DNA from: Mycobacteroides immunogenum | GTDB lineage: Bacteria > Actinomycetota > Actinomycetes > Mycobacteriales > Mycobacteriaceae | NCBI RefSeq assembly: GCF_001605725.1 | Contig: NZ_CP011530.1 | Location: 3,348,001 to 3,412,000 of the forward strand | Length of the DNA stretch: 64,000 nt | Reading direction: 5' to 3' | Shown here: positions 1 through 9,481 of the stretch, one piece after another | Position numbering within the stretch: position 1 is the stretch's first letter | How the letters are laid out: each line of letters begins with the position of its first letter | Program-made: the position numbers and the translations under genes | Notes under the pieces: model-generated | The model's database searches: none | What the model was told of the DNA's origin: nothing | What the model saw: the letters and a program-made list of their open reading frames with translations, nothing else

Positions 1-84
1 GTCCGCCAGCGCGGATGCGAGCAATCCGCCCATAAGTCCCAGCGCCAGCGCGGTGATGCCCGCAATCCGAGTGAGTAGCCGCAC
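1..84 (-). CDS. Partial secreted protein, N-terminus only
   Basis: Reading leftward from a GTG at 84 there is an open frame of 28 codons that runs off the window edge. It encodes a typical export signal: a short arginine-containing start (VRLLTR) followed by a long Ala/Leu/Gly-rich hydrophobic stretch ending near ALAD. A good Shine-Dalgarno run (GGGGAGG) lies five bases upstream of the GTG. Upstream ATGs are out of frame. The mature protein is outside the window, so no function can be given. Confidence 0.6.
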   Translation of the reverse strand, partial: MRLLTRIAGITALALGLMGGLLASALAD

Positions 85-180
85 TCCGACCTCCCCAAAT
101 GCATTCCATGGTTATCCAGTCAGCAAAATAGCGAGGCCGATTCTATTGGCGCGCCCGATCCTTCGCCGGAAAAACGCCAA

Positions 181-214
181 GCCCATGTTGACAATTACTG
201 TTGCCAACATGGGC
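181..214. promoter_or_regulatory. 34-bp inverted repeat, candidate repressor operator
   Basis: Arms 181-194 and 201-214 are complementary at 13 of 14 positions (outer arm GCCCATGTTG) around a 6-base spacer. The right arm covers the predicted -35 element (TTGCCA, 201-206) of the following gene, whose -10 is TACTGT (225-230). A protein bound here should block transcription. The cognate regulator is not known; the TetR gene at 2280 is the nearest candidate, but its own palindrome has a different sequence. Confidence 0.6.
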
Positions 215-230
215 TCATCCGCGCTACTGT
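201..230 (+). promoter_or_regulatory. Promoter of the MpaB-type oxygenase gene
   Basis: TTGCCA (201-206) and TACTGT (225-230) are separated by 18 bases. The ATG at 238 lies seven bases after the -10 and there is no Shine-Dalgarno sequence, which fits a leaderless transcript. Confidence 0.5.
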
Positions 231-237
231 CACCCTT

Positions 238-1611
238 ATGACCGAAAACGACGTTCTACCAACCGAATCGGCCAGCTACACACATCCGTACGACTATTAC
301 TGGCGGCCAGGCATAGACCTCCGCCCCGCGCCTCCGCGCCTGCGCTATGACGCGATGTGGACCAAGTCGCGGCAAGACATCCTGGAACCGTGGATGGACT
401 TCCATGAGGTGCCCCGCGAAACGGCGCGCACCCGGCTCCTCGTCGATCATCTCTGGCAGGGCGATGAGTTGATGGACGCAGTCGTGGACCGCATCCGCAA
501 AATGCCCGCGCGCCACGGCCGCGCGATGCTCAACCAAGCACTCGATCACGGCATCGAATCCGTGGAAAATCCGCCCGCGGAGTTTGTCGCATTGTTCGAG
601 CATCTCGACAATCCGCCCGGCTGGTACGACCCCGAACTTTGGGAGCGGGGCCGCCAGCTGTGGAATGACTCATCGCTCGCCGCGAAGTACGCAATGGTGA
701 TCGGCGATGGTTTTGGCACCTTCGTGGGAGACGAGGTTGCCTACGCCACGGGAGCTACCGGCAGGTTCGTCAACGACACCCTGCGACGCAATCTCGAAAC
801 CACGGCGTGGTTTCGCAAGATGACCTATCGCGGCGCGCTGGAACGATTCTCCCAGCCCTTCAAAGACACCGTGCGCGTCCGGCTGATGCACTCCATGGTG
901 CGGGCCGGGCTGCGCAGGTCCTGGGGCGACCAACAATTCACCCAGCACGGCAACCCGATCTCCAATTCGATGATGATGGGCGCGGCGATGACCTTCGGAC
1001 TCATCCCACCGTTGATTGATCATCACCACGGGCGCACCCGCACCACGGCCGACCTGGAGGCGGCCATCATGTATTGGGCATACATCGCCCATGTATTCGG
1101 CGTCGCCGAGGAGCTGATCCCCAAGACCGTCGCCGAAGGTATGGAGACGATGGACTACATGGTCGCTTACGCCGGTGGACCATCCGAGTGGACCGACACC
1201 ATGGCGAGCTCCGCGCTGGGCTTCGTCGACAAAGGAGTTATCGGGAAGTTCGGGCGACTCGCCTTGACCCCAGTACTCGGGTTGGCCGCCTATTTCGGCG
1301 GGGAGGAACTGACCCGGGCCCTGGTGCGCGCTACCCCGCTGCACAACGTCCGCCTACAGCCCTGGATCACTATCGCCGGCGTAGCGGTACGCGCCAATAT
1401 CAGGCTACGACGGCTGACCGACAAGCTTCCGGGTTCCAAATATCTTGCCCGACAACGCAAAGGCGAGCTGTTGTGGTGGTCGGCAACTGTCGTGAACCAA
1501 GTATTGGCCAGGCTGGGCGGGATGCACGACACGTCTTACACCCACCACGACGCGACAGCGGCGACACCGGTCGGATGCCCGGTGCCGCACGCCCCGCGCG
1601 TCAGTACCTAG
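238..1611 (+). CDS. Oxygenase MpaB / DUF2236 family protein
   Basis: 457-residue protein resembling the DUF2236 family, which includes fungal MpaB and the bacterial rubber (latex-clearing) oxygenases, a haem-associated oxygenase fold. No signal peptide is visible, so it is probably cytoplasmic or membrane-associated through its helices. The substrate cannot be read from sequence; mycobacterial paralogues are numerous and mostly uncharacterised. The ATG at 238 seems leaderless. It stands alone under a palindromic operator, and its stop codon overlaps that of the opposing secreted-protein gene in the sequence CTAG (1608-1611). The family assignment is by recognition of overall sequence, not of catalytic residues. 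Confidence 0.7.
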   Translation: MTENDVLPTESASYTHPYDYYWRPGIDLRPAPPRLRYDAMWTKSRQDILEPWMDFHEVPRETARTRLLVDHLWQGDELMDAVVDRIRKMPARHGRAMLNQALDHGIESVENPPAEFVALFEHLDNPPGWYDPELWERGRQLWNDSSLAAKYAMVIGDGFGTFVGDEVAYATGATGRFVNDTLRRNLETTAWFRKMTYRGALERFSQPFKDTVRVRLMHSMVRAGLRRSWGDQQFTQHGNPISNSMMMGAAMTFGLIPPLIDHHHGRTRTTADLEAAIMYWAYIAHVFGVAEELIPKTVAEGMETMDYMVAYAGGPSEWTDTMASSALGFVDKGVIGKFGRLALTPVLGLAAYFGGEELTRALVRATPLHNVRLQPWITIAGVAVRANIRLRRLTDKLPGSKYLARQRKGELLWWSATVVNQVLARLGGMHDTSYTHHDATAATPVGCPVPHAPRVST

Positions 1612-2111
1612 TTCTGGGCTCCCAGCCAGGTCTTACCGGCCGACACCATGAATTGGTTCGTGTAGCTCGCATAGTTGCCGCCACCCGTGCAATACACGTT
1701 GTTGTCCGGCGTCGTGGCGCAGCGAGTGCTGCCGAGCTCGATGTAGTTGTTGGCAGGCAGCACACGTTGCGCCTGTCCCGACGAGAACCGCAGTTGCGCG
1801 GTGTTATCGAAGTGCGCCGCCGAATCTCCCCTGAACCAGCCGACCTGGTTGGTACCCCCCGGAGCACCTGGAATCACACCGGTACATCCGAAGCTGCTGT
1901 CCTCCCAGATCCCGCAGTCCAGGCCGAACGGCGTGGAGAACCACAGACCTGGCTTGTCGGCGATGCGGAAGCCCTCGAAGTCGAGCTTGGCATATTTGCT
2001 GGTATCCGGGTACGGATTCTTCGGCGGGTCTGCAGCGGCCGGCAGCGCCGCCCCCGCAGATATCGCCAGGCCAGCTACCACACCAAACATCGCAAACAAT
2101 TTACGCGACAT
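1608..2111 (-). CDS. Small secreted hypothetical protein
   Basis: 167 residues. The ATG at 2111 has a Shine-Dalgarno run (AGGGGAGAG) about seven bases upstream. The N-terminus MSRKLFAMFGVVAGLAIS is a signal peptide, with a likely cleavage after AAA in LPAAADPP. The mature part has four cysteines (LDCGIWED, FGCTGV, TRCATT, VYCTGG) that could form two disulfides. No enzyme motif is seen. Proteins of this type are common and uncharacterised in mycobacteria. It ends tail to tail with the oxygenase gene. Confidence 0.7.
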   Translation of the reverse strand: MSRKLFAMFGVVAGLAISAGAALPAAADPPKNPYPDTSKYAKLDFEGFRIADKPGLWFSTPFGLDCGIWEDSSFGCTGVIPGAPGGTNQVGWFRGDSAAHFDNTAQLRFSSGQAQRVLPANNYIELGSTRCATTPDNNVYCTGGGNYASYTNQFMVSAGKTWLGAQN

Positions 2112-2254
2112 GACTTGTCTCTCCCCTGTTTCCAATGACATCGCACAGTGCCCTGCCATCTGCGGTCGTACCCCAGAAAATGATACACACATCGTCGCAT
2201 GCGACACCGCAGTAACAGCGTACAGCTACCTTTAAAACAATCCCTTCCGAATAT

Positions 2255-2272
2255 CCATAGATTTATCTATGG
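2255..2272. promoter_or_regulatory. TetR-type palindrome over the tetR promoter
   Basis: CCATAGAT and ATCTATGG form a perfect 8-bp inverted repeat with a 2-base centre. It overlaps the putative -10 TATGGT (2268-2273), which sits six bases before the tetR ATG at 2280. The placement suggests autorepression. Confidence 0.6.
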
Positions 2273-2279
2273 TTATCAG

Positions 2280-2846
2280 ATGACCGAGAAGGTCTCCCGA
2301 GACGATTACTTCACTGCGGCCTTCGAGCTGCTGGCATCCGGCGGCAAATCCGCTCTGACGACAACCGCCGTCTGCCGCCGGATCGGCGTGACGACAGGTT
2401 CCCTGTATCACCACTTCGGCAGCGGCGCCGCGTTTTACCGGGCCGTCATCGACTACTGGGAAAACGATGTCACCGCCGCGCAACGTCGGCGTGTGGACGC
2501 GGTGGCCGACCCGCGCGAGCGGCTTGCGGCGCTGGAACAGGCCGCCCGCGAGGCCGATCACGAGGTCGAGAAAGCGATCCGTTCTTGGGCTATGGCCGAC
2601 CGTTATGTCGCGGCGGCGCAGCAGCGCGTAGACCAAGTCCGCCACGAACACCTCACCAAGCACTACATCGAGGCGGGTTTCGGTCCAGTCCAGGCAGATA
2701 CCCTGGCACGCATCGGATTCAGCATCCTGATCGGGGCCCAGCAGTTCGGCACCCGGGTGGATCACAAACGCCTCAACGCCGCACTCGACGAGTACTCGAT
2801 CTGGATCAATTCGTCGGTGCCGACGGAGGCGACCACTTCCCGCTGA
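2280..2846 (+). CDS. TetR/AcrR family transcriptional regulator
   Basis: 188 residues. The N-terminal helix-turn-helix shows the TetR pattern: TAAFELLASGGKSALTTTAV, then RRIGVTTGSLYHHFGS, where LYHHF matches the family signature L/YYHF. The C-terminal part is a helical ligand-binding domain. The start at 2280 is preferred over an upstream in-frame ATG because the palindrome and -10 hexamer sit just before it and the upstream extension is not TetR-like. It probably represses itself and possibly neighbours. Its 3' end overlaps the opposing membrane-protein gene by 41 bases. Confidence 0.85.
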   Translation: MTEKVSRDDYFTAAFELLASGGKSALTTTAVCRRIGVTTGSLYHHFGSGAAFYRAVIDYWENDVTAAQRRRVDAVADPRERLAALEQAAREADHEVEKAIRSWAMADRYVAAAQQRVDQVRHEHLTKHYIEAGFGPVQADTLARIGFSILIGAQQFGTRVDHKRLNAALDEYSIWINSSVPTEATTSR

Positions 2847-3387
2847 CCTTGGTGTACCGGGACATCAGCGCCAGGGCCTGATCGGGAAACAGTTCACGGG
2901 GGAAGGCTTCACGCGTTCCCGGGCGGGCCGCGAACAGTATCCCCACGACATACTCGTTGACCACCACATTCTTGATCTCGGCATAGTCCCGCAGCATCAT
3001 CAACCGTGTCGTCAGAAATGATTGCCCGAGTAGGGCGTTCGTCGTCGGGCGCAGCGCCCAGAAGGTGAAGTCGGAAGCCCCGAATTCGGCGCGCTGCACG
3101 GTCCCGACCGGTAACGCCTGCATCGATTGCCGGGTGCGGACGCGAACTCTCGAAGTGATCAGCGCCGCGGCGGCAATCACGACGACCAAGATGATCACGC
3201 CAGCGGGAACCGCGACAAACACGAAGAAGAACCCCACGTACAAGACTGCTAGAACCAGCAGCATCCAGACACCCCGCGACCGCCCCACCGTCTGGAGCGC
3301 ACCCTTGGCGAGCCGGGCGCGGGCCTCGTCGGTGAGCACAACTTCCGTCCGGATCGGCGATCCGCGCTCCAGGCCCTGTTCGGTCAT
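2806..3387 (-). CDS. Membrane protein with two transmembrane helices
   Basis: 193 residues. The ATG at 3387 follows a strong Shine-Dalgarno run (AGGGGAGGG). A charged N-terminal region (about 1-35) precedes two adjacent hydrophobic helices (roughly WMLLVLAVLYVGFFFVFV and VIILVVVIAAAALI), and about 115 cytosolic or extracytosolic residues follow. There is no recognisable enzyme motif; function unknown. It is convergent with and overlaps the TetR gene. Confidence 0.65.
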   Translation of the reverse strand: MTEQGLERGSPIRTEVVLTDEARARLAKGALQTVGRSRGVWMLLVLAVLYVGFFFVFVAVPAGVIILVVVIAAAALITSRVRVRTRQSMQALPVGTVQRAEFGASDFTFWALRPTTNALLGQSFLTTRLMMLRDYAEIKNVVVNEYVVGILFAARPGTREAFPRELFPDQALALMSRYTKVSGKWSPPSAPTN

Positions 3388-3477
3388 ATCCCTCCCCTTT
3401 GTCCCGCACAGCCTATCGACCCGGCTCCGTTTCGGTACGGTGGAATTCGATCCACTCCCAACGACGAGAGGCGTTCC

Positions 3478-3789
3478 ATGCCCACTGTGGTCGCGTTCCT
3501 GTATCCCCAGCCCGACAAGCGCGACGAGGTTCGTGCCGCTCTCCTGGAGACCATCCCGCTGGTTCACGACGAACCCGGCTGCAGCCTGTACACGCTGCAC
3601 GAGGCACAGGATCGATTCGTCTTCGTGGAATCGTGGGCAAGCGGAGAGGCGCTGGCCGAACACGGGAAGGCACCCGCCGTGACTGCCATGTTCGGCAAAG
3701 TGGGCCCGCTACTGAGCCAGCCGCCGGAAATTGTTGTCGCCGAAGCTATCCCGGCAGGCGACCCGGCCAAGGGCGACTTGGTGCACTGA
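3478..3789 (+). CDS. Antibiotic biosynthesis monooxygenase (ABM) domain protein
   Basis: 103 residues, the normal length of a single ferredoxin-like ABM domain (YgiN/quinol monooxygenase group). Family features visible: start [20 protein letters not shown], then [12 protein letters not shown] and [16 protein letters not shown]. These proteins act without cofactor as small dimeric oxygenases or redox partners. First gene of a three-gene operon: the SDR start is one base after its stop. Same order as Rv2749-Rv2750-Rv2751 in M. tuberculosis. GAGAGG serves as ribosome site. Confidence 0.75.
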   Translation: MPTVVAFLYPQPDKRDEVRAALLETIPLVHDEPGCSLYTLHEAQDRFVFVESWASGEALAEHGKAPAVTAMFGKVGPLLSQPPEIVVAEAIPAGDPAKGDLVH

Positions 3790-3790
3790 G

Positions 3791-4609
3791 GTGGGGAAAC
3801 TCGACGGCAAGGTCGCGTTCATCACCGGTGCCGCGCGCGGGCAGGGGCGTGCCCATGCGATCAAACTGGCCTCCGAGGGCGCCAGCATCATCGCGGTCGA
3901 CATCTGTGCACAGATCCCTTCGGTGGAGTATCCGATGGCCACCACCGAGGATCTCGATCTCACGATCAAGGAAGTCGACGCCCTGGGGCGGGCCATCTCG
4001 GCGCACGAGACGGATGTGCGTGACCGGGAGGCACTGCAGGCAGCCTTCGACGCCGGAGTCGAGGCGCTCGGGCCGGTCGACATCGTGGTGGCGAACGCCG
4101 GAATCGCGACGCTGACTCCCGCGTGCGGAGACGACGGCTGGCGAGATGTGCTCGACGTCAATCTCACCGGCGTCTACCACACCATCGAGGTGGCACGACC
4201 ATCCATGGTGAAACGTGGTGCGGGCGGTTCGATTGTGCTCACCAGTTCGGTGGCCGGACTGACCGGCATGGTGATGGATAACCCCGGCGGGCTCGCCTAC
4301 ACCGCGGCCAAGCACGGACTCGTGGGGCTCATGCGCAGCTACGCGAATATGCTTGCGCCGCACAATATCCGGGTAAACACCATCCACCCTTCGGGTGTCG
4401 CGACTCCGATGCTGATCAACCCGATCACCGAAAAGCTGTTCGCCGACGGAGCACCGGAAGGCATGTCCGATACCGGTAACGCCTTGCCGGTCGTGCTGAT
4501 GGAACCCGAGGACATGGCCAACACCGTGGCGTGGTTGGTATCGGAGGACGCCCGGTACATCACCGGCGTCGCCCTTCCGGTCGACGCCGGATTCACCAAC
4601 CGGCGGTAG
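3791..4609 (+). CDS. Mycofactocin-type short-chain dehydrogenase/reductase
   Basis: 272 residues from a GTG one base after the preceding stop. The nucleotide-binding motif is [11 protein letters not shown], the signature of the mycofactocin-coupled SDR subfamily rather than the usual TGxxxGIG. The catalytic Ser region is TSSVAG and the active site YTAAKHG. Known members keep a tightly bound nicotinamide cofactor that is re-oxidised through mycofactocin, so it is probably an alcohol or terpenoid-alcohol dehydrogenase. No mycofactocin biosynthesis genes are in the window. Homologue of Rv2750 by position. Confidence 0.85.
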   Translation: MGKLDGKVAFITGAARGQGRAHAIKLASEGASIIAVDICAQIPSVEYPMATTEDLDLTIKEVDALGRAISAHETDVRDREALQAAFDAGVEALGPVDIVVANAGIATLTPACGDDGWRDVLDVNLTGVYHTIEVARPSMVKRGAGGSIVLTSSVAGLTGMVMDNPGGLAYTAAKHGLVGLMRSYANMLAPHNIRVNTIHPSGVATPMLINPITEKLFADGAPEGMSDTGNALPVVLMEPEDMANTVAWLVSEDARYITGVALPVDAGFTNRR

Positions 4610-4611
4610 CC

Positions 4612-5481
4612 GTGCCGAAGTCGAATCCGGCCGCCCAGACCGCCTATGGCCCGATGGTCATTGCCGCGATCGAACAGCATGAACCGCCTGGTTCCCGGAT
4701 CGTCGACGACGACCTCGCCGCGTGCATCCTGCCCAATGGACTGCGATGGTTCGTCCGCGCCACCGCGTGGACACCGCTGAGACACTGGCTGATCAGGCTC
4801 GGTGAGCGCAGCGGGCAGGGTGCGTGGTCAATCTTTGTATGCCGCAAGCGATACATCGATGATCAGCTCGCCGCGGCATCATTCGATGCCGTCGTGGATC
4901 TGGGCGCCGGCTTGGATACCAGAGGCTGCCGGTTGGCACGCAGCACGCCGACACCGGTGTTCGAGGTGGATCAAGTGGTCAACATCGCCGCCAAACAGCG
5001 GGCGATCCGCAACGCTCTTCACGCGGTGCCCAGGTCGGTTCATCTGGTACCGGTCGACTTCCAGCGCGACGAACTGGCCGAGGAACTACAACGCGCGGGG
5101 CACAACCCTGCCCGCCGCACATTCTTCATCTGGGAGGGCGTCACCCAGTACATTCCGGAAACCGCGGTGCGCGCCACTCTCGCATACCTGAGCACGGCGG
5201 CACCGGGCAGCCGCCTGGCCTTCACCTACGTGCAGCGCGACTTCATCGACGGTAGCAACCTCTACGGAAATTCCATACTGTACAAGCGTTTTCGGATACG
5301 CAGCCAAGTGTGGATGTTTGGCCTGACGCCAAGCGCGGTGCCGTCTCTGCTCGCGGAGTACGGCTGGCGAGTCTTGGAGGATGTCAGCGGCCCAGAGTTT
5401 GCGCAGCGGTACCTGCTACCGGTCGGCCGCAGACTCTCGACCACCGAGCTGGAACGGACCGTGCTCGCCGAGAAGATCTAG
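4612..5481 (+). CDS. SAM-dependent methyltransferase, LCM family
   Basis: 289 residues, GTG start two bases after the SDR stop. The S-adenosylmethionine motif VVDLGAGLDTRGCRL and the later FIWEGVTQYI belong to the leucine carboxyl methyltransferase-like group that is greatly expanded in mycobacteria (TIGR00027 type). The substrate is unknown; the operon with ABM and SDR proteins suggests a small-molecule modification pathway. The stop codon is shared with RNase J in a CTAG at 5478-5481. Positional homologue of Rv2751. Confidence 0.8.
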   Translation: MPKSNPAAQTAYGPMVIAAIEQHEPPGSRIVDDDLAACILPNGLRWFVRATAWTPLRHWLIRLGERSGQGAWSIFVCRKRYIDDQLAAASFDAVVDLGAGLDTRGCRLARSTPTPVFEVDQVVNIAAKQRAIRNALHAVPRSVHLVPVDFQRDELAEELQRAGHNPARRTFFIWEGVTQYIPETAVRATLAYLSTAAPGSRLAFTYVQRDFIDGSNLYGNSILYKRFRIRSQVWMFGLTPSAVPSLLAEYGWRVLEDVSGPEFAQRYLLPVGRRLSTTELERTVLAEKI

Positions 5482-7169
5482 TCGACCGTGAGGACGGTCG
5501 GCACGATCATCGGCTGGCGCCGGTATGTCTCGCCGACCCACTTGCCCACTACCCGGCGCACAGACTGTGCGATGCGGCCGGTGTCGGTGACAGCCTGATC
5601 GGCAAGCGCATTCAACTCGGCGATCACCATTTCGGTTACCGGGTCGAGCGCCTTCGCGTCATCGGAGAACCCGCGTGAGAACAGTTCCGGCCGGCCCACC
5701 GGGCGTCCATTGCTGCGAATCACCACGGTGACGGCCACGAACCCGCCGTTGCCCAGCACTAAACGCTCGCCCACCGTGGCATCAGAGACGTCGCCGTCGA
5801 CCAGCCCGTGCACGAACATCTTGCCCACCGGTACCCGGCCGGAGATACCTGCGCGCTCGTTGTGCAGATCGACGCTGACACCGTTCTCCGCCAAGACGAT
5901 CCGGTCTTCATCGACACCGGTTTTGACCGCGAGCCCGGCGTTGGCGCGCAGGTGCCGCCAGGTGCCGTGCACCGGCATCACGTTCCGCGGACGCACCGCG
6001 TTGTAGAGGTAGAGCAGCTCGCCCGCGTAAGCATGTCCCGAGACATGCACCCGCGCATGGGTGTTGGTCACCACACGAGTGCCCACCTTCGCGAGGGAAT
6101 CGATGATGCCGTAGACCGCTTCCTCATTGCCGGGCACTAGCGATGACGACAAGATCACCAAATCGTCAGGGGTCAGCGTGATCTGACGGTGGTCACCACG
6201 CGCCATCCGCGACAGCGCCGCCATCGGCTCACCCTGGGTACCGGTCGTCACCAGCACAACGCGTTGCGGGGCAAGCTCGTTGGCAGCCTCTACGTTGATG
6301 AGATCACGGTCGTCGACATCGAGGAAGCCGAGATCGCGGGCGATACCCATGTTGCGCACCATCGACCGGCCCACGAGTGCGACTCGGCGGCCGTGTGCCA
6401 CCGAGGCGTCGATGATCTGTTGCACCCGCGCCACATTGCTGGCGAAGCACGCCACAATCACCCGGCCGCGGGCGGTTTCGATAAGCCGGTTGAGAGTCGG
6501 GGCGATCTCGCTTTCCGAGGGGCCGACACCGGGTACCTCGGAGTTCGTGGAGTCGACAAGGAACAGATCGACGCCCCGGTCACCCAGGCCGGACAGACCG
6601 GGCAGGTCGGTCGGGCGCCGGTCCGGCGGCAGCGGATCGAGCTTGATATCGCCGGTGTGCAGGATGGTTCCGGCCTCAGTGTGCACGGCGATGGCCAGCG
6701 CGTCGGGTATCGAATGGTTGACCGCGAAGTATTCGCATTCGAACGGCCCGTGCGTGGACCGCTCGCCTTCCGTGACCCTGACGAACTTCGGCGTGATGCG
6801 ATGCTCACGGCATTTGGCCTCCACCAACGCGAGCGTGAACGCGGATCCGACGACGGGGATGTCCGGACGCATCTTCAGCAGGAACGGGATGGCCCCGATG
6901 TGGTCTTCATGGGCATGGGTGAGAACCAGCGCCTCGACGTCCTCGAGACGGTCCTCGATGTGGCGGATATCGGGCAGGATCAGATCGACGCCGGGCTCCT
7001 CATGCCCGGGGAACAGCACTCCACAGTCGATGATGAGCAGGCGTCCACGGAGCTCGAAAACCGTCATGTTGCGGCCGATTTCGCTGATGCCGCCGAGCGC
7101 CGTTACGCGCAGTGCGCCATCGGCGAGCGGTCCGGGCGCGCGCAGGTTCTCGGGTGGGGTAACCGCCAC
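5478..7169 (-). CDS. rnj: Ribonuclease J
   Basis: 563 residues. Beta-lactamase-fold RNase with the metal-binding motif THAHEDHIGA (His85, His87, Asp89, His90), the beta-CASP domain after it and the C-terminal domain. In mycobacteria it is a dual endo/5'-3' exonuclease of mRNA decay and 23S rRNA maturation. The GTG start at 7169 directly abuts the dapA stop, so the two are co-transcribed, as are Rv2753c-Rv2752c. It ends tail to tail with the methyltransferase gene. Confidence 0.95.
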   Translation of the reverse strand: MAVTPPENLRAPGPLADGALRVTALGGISEIGRNMTVFELRGRLLIIDCGVLFPGHEEPGVDLILPDIRHIEDRLEDVEALVLTHAHEDHIGAIPFLLKMRPDIPVVGSAFTLALVEAKCREHRITPKFVRVTEGERSTHGPFECEYFAVNHSIPDALAIAVHTEAGTILHTGDIKLDPLPPDRRPTDLPGLSGLGDRGVDLFLVDSTNSEVPGVGPSESEIAPTLNRLIETARGRVIVACFASNVARVQQIIDASVAHGRRVALVGRSMVRNMGIARDLGFLDVDDRDLINVEAANELAPQRVVLVTTGTQGEPMAALSRMARGDHRQITLTPDDLVILSSSLVPGNEEAVYGIIDSLAKVGTRVVTNTHARVHVSGHAYAGELLYLYNAVRPRNVMPVHGTWRHLRANAGLAVKTGVDEDRIVLAENGVSVDLHNERAGISGRVPVGKMFVHGLVDGDVSDATVGERLVLGNGGFVAVTVVIRSNGRPVGRPELFSRGFSDDAKALDPVTEMVIAELNALADQAVTDTGRIAQSVRRVVGKWVGETYRRQPMIVPTVLTVD

Positions 7170-8093
<924 letters not shown>

Positions 8094-8127
8094 TTAATCC
8101 CTACCGGCTGTGTTGTGCCCCTCGGTT

Positions 8128-8880
8128 CTATCCCTCGTAGACCAATGGGGAGATCGCGACCTCGGTGCCGTCGGCCAGAGTCGCGATGTCGAAGTCACCG
8201 AAGATGGACGGGGCCAGGTCGGTGAGCTGGCGTAGACAGGCAATGGCGAGCCGCCGAATCTCCACGTCCGCGTGCTCGCTGGCCCGCATCGCGATGAAGT
8301 GGCGCCACGCGCGGTAGTTACCGGTGACGACGATCCTGGTCTCGGTCGCGTTGGGCAATACCGACCGGGCGGCCTGGCGCGCCTGCTTGCGCCGCAGCAC
8401 GGCGTTCGGGACGTCTGCCAGCTTGGATTCCAGCTTCTCCAACAGTTCGACATACGCCGCGCGGCTGGCATCGGTGGCCTTACGCAGCAGCGCCACCAGT
8501 TCGGGATCGTCCTCGACGGCGGGTGGCAGCACCACGTTCGAGTCGTCTTCGGGGACGAACCGCTGGGAGAGCTGGGAGTACGAGAAATGACGGTGGCGGA
8601 TCAGCTCATGAGTGCACGAACGCGAGATACCGGTGATGTAGAAGGTCGCCGACGCGTGTTCGAGCACCGACAGGTGCCCGACCTCGATGACATGGCGCAG
8701 GTAGCTCTCGTTCGTGGCGGTACGCGGATTCGGCTTGGACCAGCTTTGGTAGCAGGCCCGGCCGGCGAACTCGACAAGCGCCGGTCCGCCGTCCGCATCG
8801 GTGCTCCAATCGATATCCGGAGGTGCGATGAAGTCGGTCTTCGCTATCAGCTGCACGCGCAGCGGCACGATCTCAGCCAC
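8128..8880 (-). CDS. thyX: Flavin-dependent thymidylate synthase
   Basis: 250 residues, the same length as M. tuberculosis ThyX. Methylates dUMP using FAD, NADPH and methylenetetrahydrofolate. The ThyX motif RHRxxSxxxxSxR is present at residues 95-107. GTG at 8880 is chosen because it gives the family N-terminus ([12 protein letters not shown]) and lies seven bases after TAGGGT (8888-8893, minus strand), a leaderless arrangement. The genome also carries thyA, 3 kb away, as is usual in mycobacteria. Confidence 0.95.
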   Translation of the reverse strand: MAEIVPLRVQLIAKTDFIAPPDIDWSTDADGGPALVEFAGRACYQSWSKPNPRTATNESYLRHVIEVGHLSVLEHASATFYITGISRSCTHELIRHRHFSYSQLSQRFVPEDDSNVVLPPAVEDDPELVALLRKATDASRAAYVELLEKLESKLADVPNAVLRRKQARQAARSVLPNATETRIVVTGNYRAWRHFIAMRASEHADVEIRRLAIACLRQLTDLAPSIFGDFDIATLADGTEVAISPLVYEG

Positions 8881-8947
8881 GCGCAACACCCTATCGATGC
8901 CGGGCTCCAGCACCGAAACGCCATGTATGCCGCCTACCATCTGCCTC

Positions 8948-9481
8948 GTGAGTTCCTGGACGCTTGGACCCGAGAACGGAACCCTGACACTGCGCACCGG
9001 AGTCACCGGTGCGGCGGCGCGCATGGGGCACCGGCTGACGATCGTCATGGACGTCTGGACCCTCTCGGTCGACGGGCCCGATCAGCAGCCGTCGTCCGTC
9101 AGCCTGGTGGTGAACGTCGATTCGTTGCGGGTGGAAAGCGCTGAGGGCGGGCTGACGCCACTCACCGCGCCCGAGAAGGCCATGGTGCGGTCGAATGCGC
9201 TCAAGACGCTGAACGCCAAGCGTTTTCCCACCGTCGAGTTCCACGCCGAAGAGATCACGAAGCAGGCCGCCGGCTATCTGTTGCGCGGCCCGCTGACCAT
9301 TCATGGCGTATCTCAGGTTGTCGAGATCAACCTGGCGGTCGCCGCGGACGGCGATCCCCCGCGACTGAGCCTCACCACCGAAGTCTCACAGCGCGCGTAC
9401 GACATCAAGCCCTTCTCGATGGCCATGGGATCACTGAAGGTCGCTGACGTGGTCACCGTGTCGTTCGAAGGGCACCGCTGA
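8948..9481 (+). CDS. YceI family protein
   Basis: 177 residues from a GTG at 8948 that sits seven bases after TACCAT (8935-8940), without a ribosome site. The start gives [10 protein letters not shown], the canonical opening of the YceI lipocalin-like fold, and the middle and end ([27 protein letters not shown]) also match. YceI proteins bind isoprenoid or other lipophilic ligands. No signal peptide is present, so it would be cytosolic. Divergent from thyX; its 3' end overlaps the opposing AlkZ-like gene by 29 bases. Confidence 0.75.
   Translation: MSSWTLGPENGTLTLRTGVTGAAARMGHRLTIVMDVWTLSVDGPDQQPSSVSLVVNVDSLRVESAEGGLTPLTAPEKAMVRSNALKTLNAKRFPTVEFHAEEITKQAAGYLLRGPLTIHGVSQVVEINLAVAADGDPPRLSLTTEVSQRAYDIKPFSMAMGSLKVADVVTVSFEGHR

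Noticed and set aside
53..241. Small rightward frame before the oxygenase gene
   Set aside because: Overlaps the signal-peptide gene and the palindromic operator; not protein-like.
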